Of a DNA stretch of 13,333 bases, positions 6,677-13,281 are shown piece by piece. The notes beneath the pieces are model-generated. The model saw only the letters and a program-made list of their open reading frames with translations. It made no database searches and was not told the DNA's origin. The position numbers and the translations under genes were made by a program. Each line of letters opens with the position of its first letter. The first letter of the stretch is position 1. Source of the DNA: Sphingomonadales bacterium (GTDB taxonomy: Bacteria; Pseudomonadota; Alphaproteobacteria; Sphingomonadales; Sphingomonadaceae); the NCBI GenBank assembly GCA_027486275.1, contig JAIXPM010000023.1, positions 1-13,333 on the forward strand, given 5' to 3'.

Positions 6677-7549
6677 ATGATCCGCCCCGCCGCCGCCCTG
6701 ATCCTGATCACTGCAACCCCTGCGCTCGCCCAACAAGGCCCGGCGCCCGGCGTGCCCACCACCCTGCAAGGCGCACAAGCCCAGCGCCCACCCGCGCCCA
6801 AGGCCTGGACCCTCGGAATCGGCCTCGCGCCCATTTATGCGCCGGTGTGGCAGGGCAGCCGCGATCACGGCCTGTCGATTTTCCCCGATCTGCGCCTCAA
6901 CTATAAGGATGCCGTCTTCCTCTCTGTTCCCGATGGCCTGGGCTGGAATGCGGTGAACCAGGATGGCTGGAAGATCGGCCCGCTCGCCAAGATCCGCTTT
7001 GGCCGGCAGGAGAACACTGGCGGCTCGCCCTTCCTCATCACCGGCGGCTCCACGGCGCTGCGCGGCATGGGCGATGTTGGCCTGGCCGGCGAGTTCGGCG
7101 GTTTTGCCCAGAAAAGCCTGGCGGGTGGCAAGCTGCGCCTGCGCGCCGAAGTGCGGCAGGGCACCGGCGGCCACGATGGCCTGATTGCAGACACGATCAT
7201 CGGCTGGAGCGACCGCAAGCGCGACGCCAGCCTGCTGTGGAACCTGTCCCTGCGCGCCACCTGGGCCGACAGTGATTATTCCAACATCTATTTCGGCGTT
7301 TCCGCCGCGCAAGCCGCCGCCGCTGGGCTGCCGGCCTTCACCACCGGCTCTGGCCTGATCTCCACCGGCGTCTCCGGTGCGCTCACCAAGCCGTTGGGCC
7401 GCTTTGGCAAGCATGGCGCGCTCACCCTGTTCACCAGCTATGATCGCCTGGGCGATGTGGCGGCGGATTCATCGCTTATCCGCTTGCGCGGGCAGCGCGA
7501 TCAGGTTTCAGTGGGCCTCAGCTACGGCGTGCGGTTCGGGTGGAATTAA
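6677..7549 (+). CDS. MipA/OmpV-family outer-membrane protein
   Basis: The 290-residue protein starts with a signal peptide (MIRPAAALILITATPALA, cleavage expected after residue 18). The mature part alternates hydrophobic and polar residues like a beta barrel. WTLGIGLAPIYAPVWQGS near the start and the FPDLRLNYKDAVFLS stretch are characteristic of MipA/OmpV proteins. The family includes E. coli MipA, described as an interaction partner of murein enzymes, and Vibrio OmpV; the role here is unknown. The ATG at 6677 is preceded by CGGAG about 7 nt upstream and gives a clean signal peptide, so I prefer it over the frame's earlier opening at 6479, which would translate the 21-bp repeats. The chain ends YGVRFGWN, a plausible barrel-assembly signal except that the last residue is Asn. 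It converges on the AAA gene with 5 bp between stops. Confidence 0.87.
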   Translation: MIRPAAALILITATPALAQQGPAPGVPTTLQGAQAQRPPAPKAWTLGIGLAPIYAPVWQGSRDHGLSIFPDLRLNYKDAVFLSVPDGLGWNAVNQDGWKIGPLAKIRFGRQENTGGSPFLITGGSTALRGMGDVGLAGEFGGFAQKSLAGGKLRLRAEVRQGTGGHDGLIADTIIGWSDRKRDASLLWNLSLRATWADSDYSNIYFGVSAAQAAAAGLPAFTTGSGLISTGVSGALTKPLGRFGKHGALTLFTSYDRLGDVAADSSLIRLRGQRDQVSVGLSYGVRFGWN

Positions 7550-7554
7550 TCGCC

Positions 7555-9084
7555 TCAAGCAACCCGCGCCAATGATCCGCTGCCCATCCCCACGCCGTCA
7601 CCGCCACCGGGGCTGCGGCCCACGGTGAGGTTGGCCAGCGCCAGGCTCACCAGTTCGCGGTGCAGCGCCGGCGGCTGCGCCTTGAAGCGGGATGACGCCA
7701 CAATCTGCTCGATCAAAAATCGCGGCTGATAGGCAGCCAGATCAAGCCCCTGCGTCACGGTCAGATCATGTTCAATCGCGCGAATCTGGCTGTCTTCGGC
7801 CTCGATGCCGTTGGCGGCCGCCACGCTCTTGAAGATGCGCCGCCATGCCTCGGCAGAGGGCGGGCCAATCTCCAGCTTGTACGGAATGCGGCGCAGAAAG
7901 GCCGGGTCCATCAGATCGGCCGGCGCCAGGTTGGTGGAGAAAATCACCACCGTCTGGAACGGCACCCGGAAACTCTTGCCGGTGGCCAGCTTCAGATAAT
8001 CCACCCGGTTTTCCAGCGGCACGATCCAGCGGTTGAGCAGCGCGGTGGGCGACACCATCTGGCGGCCGAAATCGTCGATCAGCAACACGCCGCCGGCCGC
8101 CTTCATGTGCAGCGGCGCGGTATAGAAATTGCCGCCGCTTTCATGCTTCAAATCGAGCATCTCCAGCGTGAGTTCACCCCCCGTCACGATGAACGGCCGG
8201 CGGCACGGCACAAACCGGCCATCCGCCTCATCCCGGTACAGCGACGCCACCAGGCGCGGGCGCGCCACGGCGGCATCGCGATCCACCGGCAGATGCACAT
8301 CGGGATCAAACACCGTCATCACCTGGCCTTCCACCAGCACGGCATGCGGAATGTGGATCACATGGCGGAACACGCGATCAAGCCGCTGCGCCACCGATGT
8401 CTTGCCGTTGCCGGGCGGTCCATACATCAACAGCGCCCGGCCCATGGTGATCGCCGGGCCCAGCTTGTTCACCAGCTCATCGGCCACTTCCAGGCCATCA
8501 AAGGCGCGGCGCATGCCGGCAGCGTCGATGATCTCGTTGGTCACCTTCTGGCGCTCGATCCAATGGGCATAAACGTCCAAAGGCACCGGCGCCGGCCCGG
8601 AATAGGCCGAACGCGCCATCGCCTCCCGCGCCCGCACCTTGCCGGTATCGGTCAATTCATACCGCATGCCCAACTGGCCGCCGCCAACGCTGCCCAGCGC
8701 CGCCACCATCTGGCCCCGTGTGGCCGCCTCCAACAGCTCCGTCACCAAACCCGGCGGCAAGCGCAACGCAGCGCTCAATTCAGCCGTCGTCTCCGCCGTG
8801 CCGATAAACAGGAACTTCAACATCAGATCGATCAGAAACGCCTCGGGCAGGCCGGTTTCCGCCACGGTCGAGGGCTCCACCGGAACCCCATCCACGAACT
8901 GCGCGAGTTCCTCCGGCGAAATCGCACCCACCGCCACCAGGTTCGGCCCCAACCGGCCACCGGCGTCGTGCTGGCGATCAATCGCCTGCTCGATCTGCGC
9001 CTGCGTGACCAACCCGGCCGCTACCAGCAATTCGCCAATCTGCATGCTCACCCTCGCGTCAAACTGAATATCGGGAACGGCCAT
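7555..9084 (-). CDS. AAA ATPase with MshEN-like N-terminus and winged-helix middle domain
   Basis: The 509-residue protein has three parts. Residues 14-65 look like the MshEN/GspE N-terminal domain: two related blocks, QIGELLVAAGLV (15-26) and RLGPNLVAVGAI (44-55), each followed by a helix. Residues about 80-155 resemble a winged helix ending in YELTDTGKVRAREA. Residues about 180-485 are an AAA ATPase: Walker A GPPGNGKT (222-229), Walker B LLIDDFG (334-340), sensor-1 FSTN (382-385) and an RR pair at 398-399 placed as an arginine finger. The ATPase is not of the PilB/GspE secretion type despite the N-terminus. The tail from about 490 is Gly-rich. The ATG at 9084 follows AGGAGAG by about 6 nt. 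The function is unknown; a nucleotide-second-messenger-controlled remodelling ATPase is possible but unproven. It stands alone between two intergenic regions. Confidence 0.85.
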   Translation of the reverse strand: MAVPDIQFDARVSMQIGELLVAAGLVTQAQIEQAIDRQHDAGGRLGPNLVAVGAISPEELAQFVDGVPVEPSTVAETGLPEAFLIDLMLKFLFIGTAETTAELSAALRLPPGLVTELLEAATRGQMVAALGSVGGGQLGMRYELTDTGKVRAREAMARSAYSGPAPVPLDVYAHWIERQKVTNEIIDAAGMRRAFDGLEVADELVNKLGPAITMGRALLMYGPPGNGKTSVAQRLDRVFRHVIHIPHAVLVEGQVMTVFDPDVHLPVDRDAAVARPRLVASLYRDEADGRFVPCRRPFIVTGGELTLEMLDLKHESGGNFYTAPLHMKAAGGVLLIDDFGRQMVSPTALLNRWIVPLENRVDYLKLATGKSFRVPFQTVVIFSTNLAPADLMDPAFLRRIPYKLEIGPPSAEAWRRIFKSVAAANGIEAEDSQIRAIEHDLTVTQGLDLAAYQPRFLIEQIVASSRFKAQPPALHRELVSLALANLTVGRSPGGGDGVGMGSGSLARVA

Positions 9085-9202
9085 GCGCAGCTCTCCTGCA
9101 CTCCAACCGCCCCAGCGACCCCAATCGCGAGAGTGTTTGTACGCTTTAAGAGTTTACGAATTGCGAATCAGTTTGTTGGGGGTGTGAAGGGGAGGAGAAG
9201 AG

Positions 9203-9244
9203 GGGGCCTCCGGCGGGCAGGGACGCAGTCCCTGCACCCGTTTG
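9203..9244 (+). repeat. Outer repeat R1, left copy
   Basis: These 42 bases recur without a mismatch in reverse complement at 11291-11332. The unit begins GGGGCCTCCGGCGGG and contains a palindrome, GCAGGGAC-GCA-GTCCCTGC (9217-9235). It lies between the AAA gene promoter region and the methyltransferase gene. Confidence 0.95.
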
Positions 9245-9288
9245 ATTTGGGGCGGCCCTCAATCCATCAAGCACCCATTACCCCGGAT

Positions 9289-9314
9289 CGTCACCCCGGA
9301 CTTGATCCGGGGTC
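9289..9314 (+). repeat. Inner repeat R2, left copy (REP-like hairpin)
   Basis: These 26 bases recur exactly in reverse complement at 11233-11258. The core is an imperfectly spaced hairpin, CCCCGGA-CTTGA-TCCGGGG. Such elements are common interspersed repeats in alphaproteobacteria, by recall. It starts 12 bases beyond the methyltransferase stop and could slow 3' decay of that mRNA; there is no T-tract, so it is not a standard intrinsic terminator. Confidence 0.95.
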
Positions 9315-9325
9315 CCGCATTCTTC

Positions 9326-10936
9326 TCAGAACAATTTGCCCTGTTGCTTCGCCTCAACCGGCGCGGCCTTAAACATCGCCGGGTTCACATTCGGAATCAC
9401 CGGGCGCTTGCCGGCGAACAATTCGGCCAGCGTGATGATCTGGATGCGCGGCACGGCTACGCCGGTGCCGGGATCGTAAAAGCCCGCCGCTGCCGCGCGG
9501 GCTTCCATCTGTTTCGTCGGCAGCGCAGCGGCGAGCAATATACCCAACGCGGCTTTCTCGCGGCCGATGGTTTCGACCAGACTGGCAACATCATTCACAT
9601 TCTTGTTCAGCCCGCCCTTCACCGAAATGATCGCCTTTTCGTGGCTGGACTTTTCGGCCTTGGCGTCGAAACCATTGAAGAAGATCAGCCCGTCGATACC
9701 GCCGTCCGGGCCTTTCTGACCGCCCCTCCACGGCTGCCCGCCGACGTGGGTGACCGCCCACTTCTGGAATTCATGCTTGTCGCGCAAAGCCAGTTGCAGC
9801 GCTGAATCCAGATCCTTCGGTCGCCCTTCCACCTCGAAAGCGATGCCGGGAAAGGCATCGTGCATGCGCTTTTCGATCAGCGCGATACTCAAATGGGTGA
9901 TGTCGATCCCGATCCAGCGCCGGCCCAGCTTTTCGGCGGCATGCACCGCCGTGCCGCAGCCACAGAACGGATCGAGCACCACATCGCCGGGATTGGACGA
10001 GGCATTGATGATGCGTTCCAGCAGCACCAGCGGCTTTTGCGTGGGGTAGCCGAGGCGTTCTTGGGCTTGGGAGTTGAGCGGTGGAATGTCCGTCCACACA
10101 TCCGTAACTGGAGTGCCGGGCATTTCGTCAAGATAGCGTTTGTAACGTGGCATTCCGGAACTGGTGTAAACCAGCCTTCCGGTATCATGCATTTCCTGCA
10201 TCCGCTCGCGCGTCCAGCGCCAAACGCGGGTCAGTCCATTCCATTCGTAGGTCAGATTTGGTCGATTAGGGTTCGGATTCAGAGTGTTATCGAGCGTGTA
10301 TCGCCGCCCCGTTCCTTCCTCGATGTTGGAATAGTGCGACTTGATTAGCTTCTCGCTGTGCGGGAGATAATGGGTGTGCCACGTCGCAGCATCAGATTTC
10401 CGATATGCCAAGACAACATCGTGGGTCGACGGAAACCGCGTGAAGGCGTGGCTCTTTGTGTTGGTGCGCTGCCAGATTACCTCATTTGTGAATCCGTCAG
10501 GCCCAAACACCCCATCCAGCAGCAGCTTGAGATAATGGCTCGCGGTGGGGTCGCAGTGGAGATAGAGGCTGCCGGTGGGTTTCAGCACGCGGTGCAATTC
10601 CACTAACCGCGCCGCCATCATGGCAAGATAGGCCATCAACGCATTATCATGCAGGAAGCCGCGTATGGCTTGCAGCAACTGCGCTACATCGGTGTTGGGG
10701 CCTTTCAGCACCCCATCGTATGCCGCTTCGGCCGAAGTGCCCCAGTTCCACGTATCTTCAAAGGCTTCGATCTGGCTGTCTGCCGTCTTGCCGTCCGGCG
10801 ATTTAAACAACTGGCTGTAGGTGGCGTTCGAATTGAAAGGCGGATCAAGATAGACCAGATCAACGCTTTCATCGGGAAAGGCTTTTTCATTGGAAAGCCA
10901 ATCGAGATTGTCGCCGTAATAGAGCCGGTTGTTCAT
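9326..10936 (-). CDS. Beta-class DNA methyltransferase with C-terminal Mrr-like nuclease domain
   Basis: The chosen start gives 536 residues. MNNRLYYGDNLDWL and motif IV LDPPFNS (30-36) precede motif I DPFCGCGTAVHAAEKL (322-337) with GIDI after it. That order defines beta-class amino (N6-adenine or N4-cytosine) methyltransferases. The segment between (about 152-297) should carry target recognition. From about 388 the chain is no longer methylase: HEFQKWAVTHVGG, GPDGGIDG (409-416) and AIISVKGG (435-442) look like a PD-(D/E)xK nuclease of the Mrr_cat type, with Ser where the family's Glu/Gln of the ExK/QxK motif would be. I prefer the ATG at 10936 to 10945 because it overlaps the upstream stop as ATGA, and MNNRLYYGDN is the usual family beginning. 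It could act as a methylase-only guardian, a fused restriction-modification enzyme or an orphan. The target sequence is unknown. It lies inside inverted repeats. Confidence 0.92.
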   Translation of the reverse strand: MNNRLYYGDNLDWLSNEKAFPDESVDLVYLDPPFNSNATYSQLFKSPDGKTADSQIEAFEDTWNWGTSAEAAYDGVLKGPNTDVAQLLQAIRGFLHDNALMAYLAMMAARLVELHRVLKPTGSLYLHCDPTASHYLKLLLDGVFGPDGFTNEVIWQRTNTKSHAFTRFPSTHDVVLAYRKSDAATWHTHYLPHSEKLIKSHYSNIEEGTGRRYTLDNTLNPNPNRPNLTYEWNGLTRVWRWTRERMQEMHDTGRLVYTSSGMPRYKRYLDEMPGTPVTDVWTDIPPLNSQAQERLGYPTQKPLVLLERIINASSNPGDVVLDPFCGCGTAVHAAEKLGRRWIGIDITHLSIALIEKRMHDAFPGIAFEVEGRPKDLDSALQLALRDKHEFQKWAVTHVGGQPWRGGQKGPDGGIDGLIFFNGFDAKAEKSSHEKAIISVKGGLNKNVNDVASLVETIGREKAALGILLAAALPTKQMEARAAAAGFYDPGTGVAVPRIQIITLAELFAGKRPVIPNVNPAMFKAAPVEAKQQGKLF

Positions 10937-11163
10937 GGGCGGCAAACCGGCGGGGTTTGCAGCAGCGCGCCATCAACATAGATGCGGGTTTTCTGCGGCG
11001 TGAGAATATCGTGTTCTGAAACCAGCAGCAGATCCTGCGACTTGCCCCAGCGTTTCAGCAAATCCTTAAAGGCTTCGCGCAGAACGCTTTCGCGGCGGCT
11101 GCCTGTGTAGGTGCGCAGCCGATCAAGATCGGCGCGATATTCGTTGATATACTGTTTCGACAT
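10933..11163 (-). pseudogene. 76-codon N-terminal remnant of a large restriction-modification enzyme
   Basis: The reading frame starts MSKQYINEYRADLDRLR and continues through SVLREAFKDLLKRWGKSQDL, VSEHDIL and RIYVDGALL before ending in QTPPVCRP and a stop. By recall this matches the first 65-70 residues of long (over 900 residue) Eco57I/type ISP-like restriction-methylase polypeptides, in which VDGALL is followed by a stretch ending YWEAKD. Here the homology stops directly after VDGALL, so the nuclease ExK part and everything beyond it are missing. The final TGA overlaps the methyltransferase ATG by 4 nt, so the remnant may still serve to load ribosomes onto the methyltransferase. There is no ribosome site before its ATG, and a promoter candidate (11170-11198) would place transcription start at the ATG itself. 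It could instead be a genuine small subunit; similarity ending mid-motif argues against that. Confidence 0.6.
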
Positions 11164-11169
11164 GCGCCG

Positions 11170-11198
11170 ACGATATGGGCGCCGCCGAATAAGGTCAA
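11170..11198 (-). promoter_or_regulatory. Candidate promoter of the methyltransferase cassette
   Basis: On the minus strand TTGACC (11198-11193), 17 nt, then TATCGT (11175-11170). The ATG at 11163 begins 7 nt past the -10 box, so the message would be leaderless or nearly so. This fits the lack of a ribosome site. The -35 hexamer is the same as in the ffh promoter candidate. Confidence 0.4.
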
Positions 11199-11232
11199 AT
11201 TACAACCGGAACCGAATGTAAGTGGAAAGCTA

Positions 11233-11258
11233 GACCCCGGATCAAGTCCGGGGTGACG
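11233..11258 (-). repeat. Inner repeat R2, right copy (REP-like hairpin)
   Basis: Exact reverse complement of 9289-9314. It lies upstream of the cassette promoter. A second short inverted pair, CGGGCGG (11257-11263) with CCGCCCG (11280-11286), joins it to the R1 copy and would form a 7-bp stem. Confidence 0.95.
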
Positions 11259-11290
11259 GGCGGGCTGCATGAGAAGGGGCCGCCCGAAAA

Positions 11291-11332
11291 CAAACGGGTG
11301 CAGGGACTGCGTCCCTGCCCGCCGGAGGCCCC
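11291..11332 (-). repeat. Outer repeat R1, right copy
   Basis: Exact reverse complement of 9203-9244 over 42 bases, with weaker similarity continuing inward (GGGCGGCCC shared). It lies 30 bases from the stop codon of the LysR gene. With the R2 copies it gives a composite inverted repeat of about 100-112 bp on each side of the cassette. Confidence 0.95.
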
Positions 11333-11362
11333 TCTGCCTTCCTCATCCGTTCGCCTTTCGCG

Positions 11363-12244
11363 TCATTTGTTGCCTGACACGATTTCGATGAAATCGGCGG
11401 CTGCCTGATCGGGCACATCGGCCAGGGTCATGGCGGCGAGGGTGAAGGGGGCGATGCCGGGCACTTCATAGGATATCAGGCCGCCTTCCGTGCAGGCCTT
11501 CAGTGCGCCGGAGCGGGGTGCCATTGTGACGATCAGGCCGTGCCGCGCCAAGTCCACACAGGCTTTCTGGCTCGACAGGCGAAAGCGCGGAAAGCCGGAG
11601 CGTTGCAGGGCTTCGCGGCGATCGGGGGCCAGATTGGCGGCAAAGCCTGGATCGAAGCCGGCGATGGCCCAATCATGCTGGAGCAGCGCGTCTGCATCGC
11701 GGTTGGTTGCTGCGGGGTGGGTGGGCCCGCACAGGAGATGATAGGGTTCTTCGATCACCGGTTGAATTTTGAGATCGCGCCGGCCGGCGAAGGCCGCGAG
11801 CGAGCCCGAATGATAGAGCAGCAGTTGCGCGCGGCGTTGGTGCAGGCGTTGGACGGCCATATCGGGCGGCAGATATTCCACGTCCACGCCGATGCCCTTG
11901 TGGTTGAGGGCGAAGGCGGAGAGCGCGGCGGGGATGAAGCTTTCAAGGATGGCCGGGCCGCACACGATCGACAGGCGGCGCCCGGCGGCCAGCACGCGGG
12001 CCTTGCTTTCTTCGGCATGGCTCAGCAGTTCGGGCGCCAGTTCGATCAGGCGCCGGCCGGCCGCTGTTGGCACCACGGATCGGGTTGTGCGTTCGAACAG
12101 GCGGACACCCCACAGGTCTTCGAGCGTCCGGATGCTCTTGGTCATCGCGGAATGGGTGACGCCAACCTCGTCAGCCGCGGCGGAAAAGCTGCCGAGGCGG
12201 GCGACGGCTTCAAACCGGCGGATCAGGACGAGATCGAGCGACAT
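11363..12244 (-). CDS. LysR-family transcriptional regulator
   Basis: The 293-residue protein has the LysR layout. A winged helix-turn-helix fills about residues 1-62 (DLVLIRRFEAVARLGSFSAA, then VTHSAMTKSIRTLEDLWGVRLFERTTRSVVPTAAG). A linker helix follows (about 66-90), then a periplasmic-binding-protein-like effector domain from about 92. HTHSAM replaces the more usual S-Q-P/S-A-V/L reading, and the helix keeps the S-x-xxIxxLE pattern. The ligand is unknown. The gene is divergent from the hydroxylase gene, 92 bp apart, the classical arrangement for a LysR protein controlling its neighbour. No ribosome site precedes the ATG; the -10 box ends 7 nt before it and lies in a palindrome (12248-12265), pointing to a leaderless, self-repressed message. 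Its 3' end lies next to the R1 repeat of the methyltransferase cassette. Confidence 0.93.
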   Translation of the reverse strand: MSLDLVLIRRFEAVARLGSFSAAADEVGVTHSAMTKSIRTLEDLWGVRLFERTTRSVVPTAAGRRLIELAPELLSHAEESKARVLAAGRRLSIVCGPAILESFIPAALSAFALNHKGIGVDVEYLPPDMAVQRLHQRRAQLLLYHSGSLAAFAGRRDLKIQPVIEEPYHLLCGPTHPAATNRDADALLQHDWAIAGFDPGFAANLAPDRREALQRSGFPRFRLSSQKACVDLARHGLIVTMAPRSGALKACTEGGLISYEVPGIAPFTLAAMTLADVPDQAAADFIEIVSGNK

Positions 12245-12247
12245 GTT

Positions 12248-12265
12248 CCATTATCTACATAATGG
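12248..12265. promoter_or_regulatory. Perfect palindrome, probable LysR operator
   Basis: CCATTAT-CTAC-ATAATGG is a perfect 7-bp inverted repeat with a 4-base centre. It sits 4 bases before the LysR start codon. It resembles the AT-rich dyads bound by LysR proteins, although the T and A are separated by 10 rather than 11 bases. It covers the LysR -10 box. Confidence 0.6.
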
Positions 12266-12280
12266 GGCAGAATAACTCAA
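12252..12280 (-). promoter_or_regulatory. Candidate promoter of the LysR gene
   Basis: On the minus strand TTGAGT (12280-12275), 17 nt, then TAGATA (12257-12252). The start codon begins 7 nt further on, which would make the transcript leaderless. Confidence 0.45.
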
Positions 12281-12309
12281 TTGTTGTCCGCAACCGGACC
12301 ACCTAACGA
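12281..12309 (+). promoter_or_regulatory. Weak candidate promoter of the hydroxylase operon
   Basis: TTGTTG (12281-12286), 17 nt, then TAACGA (12304-12309). The match is only fair. A weak box is what an activator-dependent LysR target would have. Transcription would start near 12316, upstream of a GGGGGGAG ribosome site. Confidence 0.25.
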
Positions 12310-12336
12310 GGGAGCGTGCTTTGGGGGGAGAGTTAG

Positions 12337-13281
12337 ATGACCGCGATGGAGTTCGTGCGTTCCAACATCATCCAGTTTTCCGCGCTGGCGTTTCTGACGA
12401 TGATTGCGGTTGAACAGATCGCCATCCGGCTGTTCCACCGGAGGGGCAAGACCCCGCTGAAGGACAGCGGGGTGAGCATCGCGATGGGCTTTTTGAGCGA
12501 GCCGGCCAATGCCGCCACCGCGTTCATCACCCTGGGCGCGCTGGCGGCGGTGGAACCCTTCCAGATCGCCACCATCCCGGTCACCTGGGCGACCTTCCTG
12601 CTGTGTTTCGTGCTGGATGATCTGCGTTTTTATGTGCACCACCGGATTGCCCACCGGGTGCGCTGGGTGTGGGCGATGCATGTTGTCCACCATTCCAGCC
12701 AGAATTATAATCTGCCGATTGCCTTGCGCCAATCATGGACCAAGCATTTCACCGGCACGATGATGCTCAAGATCCCGCTGGTGCTGGTTGGCTTCGATCC
12801 GATCATGGTCACGTTTTGCGGGGTGCTGAATGCGACGTACCAATTCTTCCTGCACACCGAAACGATCGACAGGATGCCGCGTTGGTATGAAGCGATCTTC
12901 AACACGCCATCGCACCACCGCGTGCACCACGGCACCAACCCGCGCTATCTCGATGCGAATTATGCCGGCACGCTGATCATCTGGGACAGGTTGTTCGGCA
13001 CGTTCGAGGCCGAGCGCGCCGATGATCCGCCCGTTTATGGCCTGGTCAAGCAGTTGGACACGCTCAACCCGGTGACTGTGCTGACGCACGAATATGTTGG
13101 CATTGCCCGTGACGCCAGCCAGCGTGATCTGCGCTGGTGGCAACGGCTGGCCTATGTGTTTGCGCCGCCGGGCTGGAGCCATGATGGGGCGCGCGAGACG
13201 ACCCAATCCATCCGGGCCGCAGCGGGCTTTGCCCCTGACGCCCGCCGCCGGGCGGGCAGCAGCGCGGTGCCCGCCGAATGA
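12337..13281 (+). CDS. Sterol desaturase/fatty acid hydroxylase superfamily membrane protein
   Basis: The 314-residue integral membrane protein carries the histidine clusters that bind the di-iron centre of this superfamily: HRIAH (102-106), HVVHH (115-119), a single His in FLHTE (173) and HRVHH (194-198). DANYAGTLIIWDRLFGTF (206-223) is also typical. Hydrophobic segments lie at about 8-30, 48-72, 75-95 and 141-165. Such enzymes use O2 to hydroxylate or desaturate lipids (sterols, fatty acids, carotenoids, sphingolipid-type chains); the substrate here cannot be told. The ATG at 12337 follows GGGGGGAG by about 6 nt. From about 285 the tail is Arg/Ala-rich and poorly conserved-looking. The last codons overlap the next start as ATGA. 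Control by the divergent LysR protein is likely. Confidence 0.92.
   Translation: MTAMEFVRSNIIQFSALAFLTMIAVEQIAIRLFHRRGKTPLKDSGVSIAMGFLSEPANAATAFITLGALAAVEPFQIATIPVTWATFLLCFVLDDLRFYVHHRIAHRVRWVWAMHVVHHSSQNYNLPIALRQSWTKHFTGTMMLKIPLVLVGFDPIMVTFCGVLNATYQFFLHTETIDRMPRWYEAIFNTPSHHRVHHGTNPRYLDANYAGTLIIWDRLFGTFEAERADDPPVYGLVKQLDTLNPVTVLTHEYVGIARDASQRDLRWWQRLAYVFAPPGWSHDGARETTQSIRAAAGFAPDARRRAGSSAVPAE

Noticed and set aside
6452..7414. Open frame of 320 codons on the minus strand across the MipA/OmpV gene
   Set aside because: It lacks recognisable motifs and lies opposite a protein with a signal peptide and family signatures.
9085..9202. AT-rich stretch at about 9133-9180 upstream of the AAA gene, considered as a CtrA or sigma-70 site
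   Set aside because: No pair of boxes with acceptable spacing and no full TTAA-N7-TTAA motif was found; it probably holds a promoter, but I cannot place it.
9289..9314. R2 hairpin considered as the terminator of the methyltransferase gene
   Set aside because: The stem is strong but is not followed by a T-run, and the same sequence occurs upstream of the cassette, so it is better called a repeat.
7768..9372. Open frame of 534 codons on the plus strand, antisense to the AAA ATPase gene
   Set aside because: It is the mirror of a well-supported AAA gene. Its translation is His/Arg/Gln-rich without domain signatures, as expected for an antisense frame in GC-rich DNA.
9203..11332. Repeats considered as an insertion sequence or a CRISPR array
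   Set aside because: There is no transposase gene, no flanking target duplication that I can see, and only two copies in inverted orientation with no spacer series.
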